From Flavobacterium sp. JAS (GTDB lineage Bacteria; Bacteroidota; Bacteroidia; Flavobacteriales; Flavobacteriaceae), in assembly GCF_020991455.1 (NCBI RefSeq), contig NZ_JAJMOX010000004.1:310001-374000 (forward strand): a DNA stretch of 64,000 nucleotides, written 5' to 3'. Positions 35,348 through 45,000 of this stretch are shown here, piece by piece; within the stretch, counting starts at the first letter, position 1; each line of letters begins with the position of its first letter. Below the pieces are notes generated by a model. The model did no database searches. It was not told the origin of the DNA and was given only the letters and a program-made list of their open reading frames with translations. The position numbers and the translations under genes are program-made.

Positions 35348-35677
35348 TTATAGGGAAAATGATTCTCCACAACCACAAGTTCTGCTTGCATTTGGGTTAT
35401 TAAACACAAACCCCTTTCCGTTTAATCCGCCTGAAAATTCAAGAATTGTTCCGGCTAAATATAGAAATGATTTTTTTTCAACTGCAATTGTTATGTCGTT
35501 GTCTACAAAAATTTTATCGTCGTCGCCTTTGGTTTTGTCAAATTTTAAATCATACGACAAACCAGAGCATCCACCACTTTTTACGCCTACTCTTACATAG
35601 TCGCTAGCGGCATCAAAACCATCATCTTTCATTAAGTCGATGATTTTCTTTTTGGCTGTATCAGAAACTTTTATCAT
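35348..35677 (-). CDS. sufA: SufA/IscA-type Fe-S carrier
   Basis: A 109-residue A-type carrier that transfers clusters to target enzymes. The three ligand cysteines are present: Cys37 in SGGCSGLSY and Cys101/Cys103 in SRTCGCGESF. Complete. It is the first gene of the SUF series and lies about 110 bp downstream of a good -7 box. No Fur- or IscR-type operator is recognised. Confidence 0.94.
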   Translation of the reverse strand: MIKVSDTAKKKIIDLMKDDGFDAASDYVRVGVKSGGCSGLSYDLKFDKTKGDDDKIFVDNDITIAVEKKSFLYLAGTILEFSGGLNGKGFVFNNPNASRTCGCGESFSL

Positions 35678-35785
35678 TGTTTATGGTATTTGTTTTTATG
35701 CTTTCATTTGAAATTACTGCCAAAAAAGTAATCCAATGGTTACTTTTTAAAGTGCTGTACCTCAATGTTGAAATGAAATTATCCG

Positions 35786-35793
35786 CAAAGATA
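35786..35793 (-). promoter_or_regulatory. -7 box of the suf operon (TATCTTTG)
   Basis: Minus-strand TATCTTTGCGG, matching the strong flavobacterial -7 form, with about 100 nt of leader before sufA. The 331-bp divergent gap (35678-36008) also holds the plus-strand promoter for the coiled-coil gene. Confidence 0.55.
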
Positions 35794-35980
35794 CGACTTA
35801 AAAACCTTTTTCCATAACGGTTCGCATTATTATAACAAATGTTAAAATAGATAGAACTTATTTTGTTGTTTTAAGCCTTTAACTATAAAATCATATTGTT
35901 TTATGTTTTATAATTTTATGTTTTACGTTCTAGAAAGTTAAAAAACCGTATTTATACCTGTTTCTAGTGATAGAATATTA

Positions 35981-35988
35981 GTATTTTT
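35981..35988 (+). promoter_or_regulatory. -7 box (TATTTTTG)
   Basis: TATTTTTGCA, 20 bp upstream of the ATG of the coiled-coil membrane protein. Confidence 0.5.
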
Positions 35989-36008
35989 GCAAAAAATTGT
36001 GAGTAATT

Positions 36009-36935
36009 ATGAAAAAACATTACCAGAACAAGTGGGTAAAAGCACTTTTAGCAGTATTTTTTGTTTTTGTAATAGGTGCTACAGTCTTTATTTTTAGTAG
36101 AGTGCCAAATGAAGTTGCTGAGAAAACTAAAGAAGTACCAAGAAGTAACGAAAATCTAAAATTAAGTTTGGAAGCTCTTGCGCAGAAGGATATTTTAGAC
36201 TCTTTAACGAACTTAAAATTAGCTTATGATGTTGCTATACTTGAGAAAACATCATTGGCACAGCAATTAGAAATCGAAAGAGAAAACGTTGAAAATTTGA
36301 TGGAAATCATTAAGGCTTCCAAAAATCCATCTATTGAGCAAATTCATATTTATCGAAAACAACTTTCAAAGATGAATGCTTCACTAGTTTCTAAAGGTAT
36401 AGAAGTTAAAAATTTAAAATCTCAAAATAAAAGTTTGTTAACCGAAATTGAAAGCCAGAATGTTGTCATGTACAAACAAAAGGTTGAAAATGATACTTTG
36501 ATTTCGAAACAGAAAAAATTAGAATCGACACTAAAAGATGCTTCGAGACTGTCCTTGAATAGTTTTAAAGTCATTGCGCTTCGGGAGAAAAAATCAGGAA
36601 AAGAACTTGAAACAAATAAAGCAAAAAGTACAAAGAGACTCAAAGTAAGTTTTTCTATCAATGGAAATACGGTTGCTAAAACAGGAAAAAGAATCTTTTA
36701 TATTCAGGTTCTGGATCAAAAAAACACTGTTTTGGGAGAAAATAAATTGATTGAATTCGGAAATGATAAGGCTTTAGTTTATAGTTTTATTGTTGCGGTC
36801 GATTTTCAGGGTAAACCGGCAAATGTTTATGGAGTTTTAAACTCGGATGAAAATCCATTTACTAAAGGAACTTATTTTGTCAACTTCTTCGACAAACAAG
36901 AAATAATGGGAAGCGCATCGATTACGCTTGAATAA
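36009..36935 (+). CDS. Membrane-anchored coiled-coil protein
   Basis: A 308-residue protein with one N-terminal membrane helix (about residues 10-30, followed by SRVPNE). A long coiled coil of roughly residues 45-185 follows, rich in Lys, Glu, Leu and Asn. A C-terminal globular domain of about 115 residues (RLKVSFSINGNTVAKTGKRI then strand-rich) ends with a predicted beta-sandwich-like region. Not assigned to a function; related flavobacterial proteins are sometimes mislabelled as chromosome-partition proteins. Single gene with its own promoter. Confidence 0.75.
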   Translation: MKKHYQNKWVKALLAVFFVFVIGATVFIFSRVPNEVAEKTKEVPRSNENLKLSLEALAQKDILDSLTNLKLAYDVAILEKTSLAQQLEIERENVENLMEIIKASKNPSIEQIHIYRKQLSKMNASLVSKGIEVKNLKSQNKSLLTEIESQNVVMYKQKVENDTLISKQKKLESTLKDASRLSLNSFKVIALREKKSGKELETNKAKSTKRLKVSFSINGNTVAKTGKRIFYIQVLDQKNTVLGENKLIEFGNDKALVYSFIVAVDFQGKPANVYGVLNSDENPFTKGTYFVNFFDKQEIMGSASITLE

Positions 36936-36988
36936 TTTATTGGAGCGTTTTTAATTTGAATTTTTTAGCATAAGGAGATTGGATTTCC

Positions 36989-36996
36989 TAGCTTTG
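36989..36996 (+). promoter_or_regulatory. Candidate -7 box (TAGCTTTG)
   Basis: TAnnTTTG match 24 bp upstream of the metallo-hydrolase ATG. Confidence 0.45.
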
Positions 36997-37020
36997 TTTT
37001 CTTATTAGAAATTTACGCTC

Positions 37021-37878
37021 ATGAAACTTTACCCTATAGAATCAGGAAATTTTAAGTTAGATGGAGGTGCAATGTTTGGCGTTGTACCCAAAACAATCTG
37101 GAATAAAACCAATCCTGCGGACGCCAATAATTTAATCGATATTGCTGCACGTTGCCTTCTTATTGAAGATCAGAATCGTCTGATTTTGATTGATACCGGA
37201 ATGGGAGATAAACAATCGGAGAAGTTTTTTGGCTATTATTCGCTTTGGGGTTCTCACTCTATTGATAAATCTTTGGCAAAATATGGTTTTCACCGAGATG
37301 ATATTACGGATGTTTTTATGACGCATCTGCATTTTGATCATTGTGGTGGAAGCGTGCAATGGAACGCAGATAAAACGGGCTACGAACCAGCTTTTAAAAA
37401 TGCTAAATACTGGAGCAATGAAAGCCATTGGGAATGGGCGACAAAGCCTAATCCTCGAGAGAAAGCTTCTTTTTTGTCTGAGAATATTCTGCCAATGCAG
37501 GAAAGCGGACAATTGAATTTTGTAAATCGTTCTGAAAGCGATTTTGAGTTTTCTGAAGAATTGAATTTCGGAATTTACTATGTTGATGGTCATACCGAAA
37601 AGCAGATGATTCCGCATATTAAATACCAGGGCAAAACCATTGTTTTTTGTGCAGATTTATTGGCGACAGCCGGACACATTCCGTTGCCGTATGTTATGGG
37701 TTACGATACACGACCTTTATTGACAATGCCCGAAAAATCAAAATTTCTGAACGCAGCGGCAGATCATAATTATTATTTGTTTTTAGAACACGATGCACAC
37801 AACCAAATTATAACGGTCGAACATACAGAGAAAGGTGTTCGATTAAAAGAAGTTTTTACTTGCGAAGATGTTCTTTAA
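37021..37878 (+). CDS. MBL-fold metallo-hydrolase
   Basis: A 285-residue cytoplasmic hydrolase with the metallo-beta-lactamase fold. The zinc motif is HLHFDHCGG (His102, His104, Asp106, His107); downstream ligands are likely the His in YYVDGHTEKQM and Asp in IVFCADLL, and the His in LFLEHDAH. It is of the lactonase/quorum-quenching-like size class, but the substrate cannot be read from sequence. Bounded by a promoter-like site and a strong bidirectional terminator. Confidence 0.9.
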   Translation: MKLYPIESGNFKLDGGAMFGVVPKTIWNKTNPADANNLIDIAARCLLIEDQNRLILIDTGMGDKQSEKFFGYYSLWGSHSIDKSLAKYGFHRDDITDVFMTHLHFDHCGGSVQWNADKTGYEPAFKNAKYWSNESHWEWATKPNPREKASFLSENILPMQESGQLNFVNRSESDFEFSEELNFGIYYVDGHTEKQMIPHIKYQGKTIVFCADLLATAGHIPLPYVMGYDTRPLLTMPEKSKFLNAAADHNYYLFLEHDAHNQIITVEHTEKGVRLKEVFTCEDVL

Positions 37879-37896
37879 AGGATATTAAAAATCATA

Positions 37897-37936
37897 AAAA
37901 AATCCCATTTTCAGTATGTCGAAAATGGGATTTTTT
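37897..37936. terminator. Bidirectional terminator
   Basis: Long stem AAAAATCCCATTTTC / GAAAATGGGATTTTT with an 8-base loop, between the convergent hydrolase and lipoprotein genes. Confidence 0.88.
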
Positions 37937-37962
37937 AGTTAACTAATTGTAATTGTAAAATT

Positions 37963-38658
37963 TTAATTGGTTTTGAATTTCCAAACCTGACCAATAGTTT
38001 CTCCTCCTTTATTGTCTTTTACAACAACTTTCCAGAAATATTCTTTTGAAGCTTCAAGTGTGACATCAAATGAAGTTGAGCTTGTATTTTCGCTAACTTT
38101 TGCCGTTGGCGGATTTGTAGTTCCAAAATATACATCATAAGAAAGAACATCTGTTGCATCAACATCAGCCGCATTCCATTTAAGGGTTGCAGTTGTTGTG
38201 CTTAAAGTTGAATTTATTGCAGGCTGAACCAATTCAGGAGCAAAAGGCAAATGGTTGACTACAGCTTCACCAGCAGTATAAAGCTTAAATGTTGACGAAA
38301 AACTGCTTGATAATCCTTTGCTGTCAGTAGCTTTTATTCTCCAATAGTAAGCTGTGTTTTTTTCTAATTCTGTAGAAGCGCTATTAGTTGTTGCTTCTAA
38401 AGTTTTTACAACTTGAGAGAATGCATTGTCTTTTGAGACTTGAACCTGATAGGTTATTGCGTCTTTATTTTCGTCAGTAGACAAACCCCATTGAAAAGGA
38501 ACTGTATTGCTCACGCATAATTTATTATCAACCGGCGCTACTAAAGTGGGTACTGTAGGAGCAACATTTGCAACTTCGGGAGTTGCTGGATCATCGCTTC
38601 CGCCACCACATGAAACAAGTGAAAATCCAATAATTGATAGGTATATAAATTTCTTCAT
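37963..38658 (-). CDS. Lipoprotein with two fibronectin III-like domains
   Basis: A 231-residue lipoprotein (lipobox SLVSC, Cys17, followed by GGGSDD, an SLES-like surface-export signal for Bacteroidota). Two tandem immunoglobulin/fibronectin III-like domains follow (about 36-125 and 140-230), each ending with the YYWRIKATDSKG / YFWKVVVKDNKG strand pattern. Probably surface-exposed. It starts 2 bp after the stop of the large LRR gene, so it is co-transcribed and could bind or anchor that protein. Confidence 0.8.
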   Translation of the reverse strand: MKKFIYLSIIGFSLVSCGGGSDDPATPEVANVAPTVPTLVAPVDNKLCVSNTVPFQWGLSTDENKDAITYQVQVSKDNAFSQVVKTLEATTNSASTELEKNTAYYWRIKATDSKGLSSSFSSTFKLYTAGEAVVNHLPFAPELVQPAINSTLSTTTATLKWNAADVDATDVLSYDVYFGTTNPPTAKVSENTSSTSFDVTLEASKEYFWKVVVKDNKGGETIGQVWKFKTN

Positions 38659-38660
38659 TT

Positions 38661-41600
38661 TTATTTTTTTATAATTTTTAGATATTCCGGAGTTTCTAAA
38701 TAGACCTTGGCAGCATAAATTCCAGAAGCTTGGTTTTCAAGATTTAATTGCGCTTTTCCATTTTCGATGATATATGCTTTGTTAGAGATTAATTGGCCTC
38801 CAAAATTGTATAATTCTATTTTAACCGCATTTTTACTTGTTGGGATTTCGATTTCAAAACTTCCAGAAGTTGGATTTGGATAAGCAGATAATGTTTCTAA
38901 AAGATCCAATGTTGCAATTTTTTTAGAAAAAATACCTTCGCAAGCTTTAGCGGTAGCAACTTCTAATAAACCGCCAGAATTTAAATTCAGACTGAAATTT
39001 GAATCAGTTGTTTGAAATTGCTGTGTTCCATCTAAAAATACAGTAAAAGGGGCAGTTCCATCTGTAATTTCAACGTTCACTTTTTTGCCTGTTGTATTCG
39101 AGTTTCCTGAAACTGTAGTTGCTTTAGCAATTGCCAGATTAAAAGTTTGTTCATAAACTTCTCCTGGAATTGTTATGATAACTGTATAGGTTCCCGGTGC
39201 GAGATTATTAGCTTTTAAACTATTATTTGTAAATGTGGCGGGTTTTCCATTTATGCTTGCAACATAAGGGAATTGTGCAGTTGCTGTAATGGTAATTTCG
39301 CCATTATTTTCACCAACACAAGATTCGCCTTTTGATGCTACAGTAAAGTTTTTAGAAGGTAAGCTAAAACTACATTCTGTATTATAACTTGCAGTTGCAT
39401 CTTTGTATTTGGCCCATGCTTTATTAGAATAATCAACATCATCAACAAGTATGCAAAGTAAATTTGGATTGTTTGAAAAAATACTTTGGTATTCAGTTTC
39501 AAACTTTGTATTGCTACCATTTTTTAAATTTAATTTGCTCATATTATTGCTGCCACATAACAGTTGTTTAAGGTTTGGATTGGCAGATAAGTCTAAACTA
39601 GCTATTTTATTGCCACTGCAGTATAGACGTTCTAATGCAGGGTTTTTTGAGACATCTAAGCTTGTTAATTGATTATACTCGCATATTAAAAAAGTTAATG
39701 CTGGTTTTTGCGATACGTCTAATGTTGTTAACTGATTAGAAGAGCATTGTAAAGTTTCTAAAGCAGGATATTTAGAAAGATCCAAATTTGTTATTTGGTT
39801 AGCTTCGCAAGAAATATTTTTTAAAAGTTTATTGGCAGAAAAGTCAATAGATGTTAGTTTATTATTACTCACATTAATAGATATTAGCTTTATGTTTTTA
39901 GAAACATCTAATCCGACAAGTTTATCGTTTGAACTGCAGTTTAAAACTTCTAATTCAAGATTTTGGGAAAGATCTAAACTTGTTAATAAGCCTTGTCGTG
40001 GACTGTAATCACTTTCTACATTAGATGCAGAACAAGCTAAACTTTTAAGCTTTTTGTTTGCAGTAACATCTAAACTTGTCAGCCTGTTTACAGAGCAGTC
40101 AAGTTTGGTTAATTCTGAGTTTTTAGATATATTAAGTGTTGTTAAATTATTTCTGTAAACATTTAATTCAGTTAAAGCTAGATTATTAGAAACATCTAAA
40201 GTAGTAAGTTTGTTTTGATAGCAATCTAAAATTTTAAGTTTTAAGTTGTGTGAAACATCAAGAGTACTTATCGTTCCGTTTACACTGTTAGGTAGTTTTA
40301 ATACTTCCAGAGCAGTAAAATCCTGAATACCTGTTAAATCTGTTATTTTTAGATTATAGTAATAATCACTAAAGTTTAAAGTTGTAACGGTTGCGATTCT
40401 TTTAGTAAATACTTTTCCATCTTGGGGGCCATCAATTCCTTTTTGAATTAAGAACTTTTCAAAATCAGGATCTGGAATAAGAGTATATTTTGCCGGGGCA
40501 CATTCGGTTTCAGAAAACGTAGCTGAATCATCTTTATTTGCAGACCAATTAGCATTCGAATAAGCTGCATTATCAACTAGTATGCAGTTTAAACTTGGAT
40601 TACTTCCTAGAAATAAATCAGTAGTTGTTAATAATGCATTTTTCCCGTTTCTTAAATCTATAGAAGTTAGTTTTAAATTGCCATTACTCTGTAATTTGTT
40701 CAAAGCTACGTTCTGAGAGACATTCAGAGTTGTTAAGTCATTGTAGGAAGTTTCTAAAATCCTTAAAGCTATGTTGTTAGAAACATCCAAATCTGTCAAT
40801 TTATTCGAAAAACATTTCAAAGTGTTTAGTTTTGTGTTTTTAGATAGATCAAGAGTTGTTATTTGATTTTGATAACATTCAAATGCCAGTAAATCAAGAT
40901 TTTTTGAGATATCTACAGTTGTAAATTTATTACTTACACAAGACAAAACAGTTAATTTAGTATTATTTGATAAATCTAATGTACTTAGTTTATTTTGAGA
41001 ACATTCTAAACGAGTTAAATTGATATTTTTAGAAAGATCCAAGGTTGTTAAGTTGTTAGAACCACAATTTAATTCGTATAAAGATGGATTGTTAGAAACA
41101 TCTAAGGTGGATAAAGAATTCCATGACAAGTCTAGTTTTATTAAAGCAGTATTTTTAGAAATATTTACGTTTGTAAGTTTATTAAAATACATGGTTAAAG
41201 AAGTTAAAGCTGCGAAATCCTGAATTCCCGTCAAGTCAGTAATAGAACTATTGGAAATGTTTAATGATGTTACTTTATTGATATTATTAGTTGAAACTTT
41301 ACCATCAATTGTACCCGAATCAATACCTAATGAGATTAATTTTTTCTCAAAATTAGCATCAGGAATAAGAGTGTATTGTGTAGGAGCATCGGCAATATCT
41401 ATCATAGAAACATTGTCAACCAAAATTTCGGAATTAAGAGATCCTGTTGTCCAAATATCAACTTCTACATTTTCGGTAACTGTTGGAGTATATTCAAATT
41501 CGATTTTTCTCCATTCTGTGGTAGAAAAAGTCACATCTGATTTTTTTATTATTTCTTCTTTAAAAGTGCCAGGTTTATGATATAAACTTAAATCGACAGA

Positions 41601-41900
41601 AGAGAAAGTTCCTTTTACCGCTCTGTGATACAAAGTTACGCGATAGGTTTTGTTTGCCGTAACCGGAAAATATTCGCTATTAATGTAATTGAAAGTACCA
41701 CTGGCAACCATCATATTTGTGCTTGATGCGCCATTTTGTGCTGTTGTGCTTTGAGAGACAAAACCACTAAAATAGCGATACCAATTGTTTGGTTGTGATG
41801 ACGAAGACCAAGTTTCAAAGCTTCCATTTGGAACTAAATTGGTTTGCGCATAAATAGAAAAATTTGCCAATAACAGCAATAAGAGTAGTTTTGTTTTCAT
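38661..41900 (-). CDS. T9SS-secreted leucine-rich-repeat protein with CBM-like N-terminus
   Basis: A 1079-residue secreted protein. The signal peptide (MKTKLLLLLLLANFSIYAQ) is identical to that of the larger neighbour. Next comes a carbohydrate-binding-module-4/9-like domain (about 20-170; LVPNGSFETW). Two LRR modules follow, each opening with TLIPD..FEK..I..GID (near 178 and 475). They contain 21-residue repeats with the pattern LxxLDVSxNxxLxxLxCxxNxLT, a Cys at a fixed place in many units. Then a SprB-like beta-strand region (TYTVIITIPGEVYEQTF) and a type A sorting domain (LSAYPNPTSGSFEIE to KIIKK). Probably displayed or released through T9SS. Confidence 0.9.
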   Translation of the reverse strand: MKTKLLLLLLLANFSIYAQTNLVPNGSFETWSSSSQPNNWYRYFSGFVSQSTTAQNGASSTNMMVASGTFNYINSEYFPVTANKTYRVTLYHRAVKGTFSSVDLSLYHKPGTFKEEIIKKSDVTFSTTEWRKIEFEYTPTVTENVEVDIWTTGSLNSEILVDNVSMIDIADAPTQYTLIPDANFEKKLISLGIDSGTIDGKVSTNNINKVTSLNISNSSITDLTGIQDFAALTSLTMYFNKLTNVNISKNTALIKLDLSWNSLSTLDVSNNPSLYELNCGSNNLTTLDLSKNINLTRLECSQNKLSTLDLSNNTKLTVLSCVSNKFTTVDISKNLDLLAFECYQNQITTLDLSKNTKLNTLKCFSNKLTDLDVSNNIALRILETSYNDLTTLNVSQNVALNKLQSNGNLKLTSIDLRNGKNALLTTTDLFLGSNPSLNCILVDNAAYSNANWSANKDDSATFSETECAPAKYTLIPDPDFEKFLIQKGIDGPQDGKVFTKRIATVTTLNFSDYYYNLKITDLTGIQDFTALEVLKLPNSVNGTISTLDVSHNLKLKILDCYQNKLTTLDVSNNLALTELNVYRNNLTTLNISKNSELTKLDCSVNRLTSLDVTANKKLKSLACSASNVESDYSPRQGLLTSLDLSQNLELEVLNCSSNDKLVGLDVSKNIKLISINVSNNKLTSIDFSANKLLKNISCEANQITNLDLSKYPALETLQCSSNQLTTLDVSQKPALTFLICEYNQLTSLDVSKNPALERLYCSGNKIASLDLSANPNLKQLLCGSNNMSKLNLKNGSNTKFETEYQSIFSNNPNLLCILVDDVDYSNKAWAKYKDATASYNTECSFSLPSKNFTVASKGESCVGENNGEITITATAQFPYVASINGKPATFTNNSLKANNLAPGTYTVIITIPGEVYEQTFNLAIAKATTVSGNSNTTGKKVNVEITDGTAPFTVFLDGTQQFQTTDSNFSLNLNSGGLLEVATAKACEGIFSKKIATLDLLETLSAYPNPTSGSFEIEIPTSKNAVKIELYNFGGQLISNKAYIIENGKAQLNLENQASGIYAAKVYLETPEYLKIIKK

Positions 41901-41925
41901 AGAAAAGGTTTAGAATTCAGTCGCG

Positions 41926-41933
41926 CAAGAGTA
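41926..41933 (-). promoter_or_regulatory. -7-like box of LRR gene (TACTCTTG)
   Basis: Minus-strand TAnnCTTG followed by CGCGA. It differs from consensus by one base, as does the matching site at the other LRR gene, so a helper activator is likely. Confidence 0.45.
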
Positions 41934-41954
41934 CATGATTTAAACGGGATTTCC

Positions 41955-41970
41955 TTACGGGAAGCCGTAA
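41955..41970. promoter_or_regulatory. Palindromic operator candidate, copy 1
   Basis: TTACGG-GAAG-CCGTAA, a perfect 6+4+6 palindrome whose centre is about 30 bp upstream of the -7 box. An identical copy sits at the same place before the second LRR gene. Confidence 0.6.
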
Positions 41971-42024
41971 AGAGGTGTTTTTTTTAAAGTTGTCTGATAG
42001 AGAATAGATAATTGTTTAAATTAA

Positions 42025-42061
42025 AAAATCTCATTTCCAAATGAATGAAAATGAGATTTTT
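42025..42061. terminator. Hairpin between the LRR genes
   Basis: Stem AAAATCTCATTT / AAATGAGATTTT with T- and A-rich flanks, after the 1487-residue LRR gene; usable on the minus strand with its T-run. Confidence 0.75.
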
Positions 42062-42080
42062 GTTAATTAACAATTTATAA

Positions 42081-45000
42081 TTATTCAACAATAACTTTCT
42101 TAGCCGAAGCTGCATCCTGATTGATTAGGAAAACATAATACACTCCTTTTGGTAAACCGGTCAAATCGATTTTATGATTTGTATTTGTAGAGTTTAAGGT
42201 AAATGATCTTACCAATTGCCCTAATGTATTGTAAACAGTTGCTTTTTCCAGAGTTGCATTATTGATGTTTATTTCACCTTTTGTAGGATTTGGATAAACG
42301 GCTACTTTATCAAAAATAGAATCTTCAATGCCTAGAGAACATGTTGCCGAATAAATAGTTGTTGATTCTTTAATCTTAGACCAATTCGCATTTGAGAAAT
42401 CAGCATCGTCAATCTTCACACAGCCAAGTTTATTTAGACCAAGAAAAGTCGTGGCTAAATTATTTGTTGAATTTTTCCCGGTCACATTTAATATAAGCAT
42501 GTTTTTATTATTTCCGTTTTGAAGATTTAAGTAAATCAAAGGATTTGATATCACATAAGTAATTGTAAGTTTGTTGTTTTTAGATAAGTCCAATGTTGTA
42601 ATTTGATTTGAAGAAGCATTCAATGTCTCTAAAAGAACGTTCTGACTCAGATCTAAATTCGTTAATTGATTATTGCTGCAATCTAAAAACGTTAGTGAAG
42701 TAAAATTTTCAATTCCGCTTAAATTTTTAATATTGCTGTTTGAAAGGTCTAAACTAGTAACAGAACTTATGTTTGTAGTTGTAATTTTTCCGTTTAAGCC
42801 ATCAGTATCAATTCCTAAATCAATTAATTTTTGTTCAAAATTTGGTTCTGGAATTAAAGTATAATAATCGCAATCTTCGTTATAAGTAGCCGTAACGTCT
42901 TTAAAATTCAGCCAATTAGTATCTGAATATGTTTTATTATCGACTTGTATACAGCTTAGATTTGGATTATTCTCCAGATGAATATTGAAAGAATGTAAAT
43001 TAGTATTGTTTCCATTTTTTAAATTCAAGCTTATCAATTGATTTGAAGAACAATTCAAATCCTTTACAAGAATATTTTTGCTAAGATCTAATTTGGTTAA
43101 TTGGTTAGAAGCACAAAATAATTGAGACAATGCTTTATGTTGCGAAAGGTCTATGGAACTTAATTGATTTCCACTGAAATCTAAAAGATCTAAAGCGGTA
43201 TTATTAATAATGTCTAAGGTTGACAATAAGTTGTTCTCACAGGTTAATGCTACCAAATTATTACTTTTAGAAGTGTATAATTCTGTTAAACGATTGTTAC
43301 TGCTGTCTAAAATTTGTAATGCATAATTGTTGCTAAGATCCAAAGACGTTAATTGGTTTCCACTACAAATTAAATTAGTTAAAGCTGAAAAACCATCAAT
43401 TCCTTCTAAGCTGGAAATTTTAGCTCCAGATACATTTAAGAAAGTCAATTTATTAATATTTGAAGTTAAAACTTTCCCATCTGAAACTCCTGTGTCAATA
43501 CCAAGTGAAATTAATTTGTTTTCAAAATTCGAATCTGGTATAAGTGTATAAGTATTACAGTTTGTCGAATAATTAGCAGTAATGTCTTTTGCGCTAGACC
43601 AATTTTTATTTGAATAAGTAACATCATCTACTTGAATACAAATTAGATCTGGGTTTTGTATAAAATTCACAGTGGTAAGTAGTGTATTTGTCCCATTCTT
43701 AATGTTTAAATCGCTTAGTTGATTATTAAAACATTGTAAAATGGTAAGTGCTTTATTCTTAGAAACATTTAAAGTGGTAAGCTTTCCATTTCCGCAATAC
43801 AATTCTTTAAGTGCTGTATTATTAGAAATGTCGAGAGTTGTAAAAGTCATCTTTTCACATAATAAAGACTTTAGTTTAGTATTCTTAGAAACATCCAGTT
43901 TACTTAATTTACTGTCTGAACATGCTAAATCAGTCAATTCTGTAAGCATAGAAATATCTAAAGCAGTTAGTTTATTGTAATAACAATTTAAATAAAACAA
44001 AGCTGTACTATTAGAAACATCAAGAGCTGTCAGTTGATTGAATCCGCAGTCTAAATATTGCAGAAGTTTGTTTTTGGAAACATCCAAAGTTATCAGTTTA
44101 TTGCCATTACAACCAAACCAATACAAAGCCAAATTATTAGTCACATCTAAAGAGGTCAGTTGATTAGCAGTACATAATAATGATCCAAGATTCAGCATTT
44201 TGGTTACATCAAGCGATGTTATTTGATTATAAATACAATCTAATGCAGTTAATTTTAAATTTGCTGACAAATCCAAAACGCTTAGATTATTGTATCTGCA
44301 GTTTAGATCTGTCAAAAGTTTGTTGTTTGAAATATTAAGAGTCAAAAGTTTATTGGTTCCACAATCCAATTTGGTCAGCGAAACAAAATCTTCAATACCT
44401 GATAAATTTGAAATATTACTATTAGAGACATCCAAAGAAGTTATAGTTGATATATTACTGGTAAGTACTTTTCCATCAACAGCACCTGAGTCAATACCTA
44501 ATTCAATTAATTTTTTCTCAAAATTAGTATCTGGAATTAAGGTATAATCGCCACATAAAACATTAAAAGTAGCCGTAGCATCCTTTTTAGCACCCCAGTT
44601 TGTGTTGGCATATGCTACATCATCAACCTGAATACAAGTTAAATTTGGATTTGTTTTAAAATTCAATGATGAGTTTAAAATAGTGTTATTGCCATTTTTT
44701 AAATTTAACTCGACTAACTTATTATTAAGAACACTTAGGTTTGTTAAAGCTGTATTTTTAGAAAGATCTAAGCTAGTTAAAAGATTGTTTTCGGCATATA
44801 GAGAAATTAGTAATGGATTTTGAGACAAATTTATATTTGTTAATTTATTGTCGGAAAAATAAAGATCATCTAAAAGAATATTTTTGGTAACATTCAGAGA
44901 TGTTAGGTTATTTTTAGAACAATAAAGCCAGGTTATTTCTAAATTATTTGAAACATCCAAAGACGTTAATAAATTGACATTACAATTCAGAGTTTTTAAA

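Noticed and set aside
37132..37617. 161-codon open frame on the minus strand inside the metallo-hydrolase gene
   Set aside because: The plus-strand gene has a complete zinc motif and normal length; the opposite frame has no family features and is a by-product of AT-rich coding sequence.
41900..42000. Riboswitch-like leader before the LRR gene
   Set aside because: The conserved part is a short DNA palindrome upstream of the -7 box, so it would not be in the RNA; an operator explains it better.
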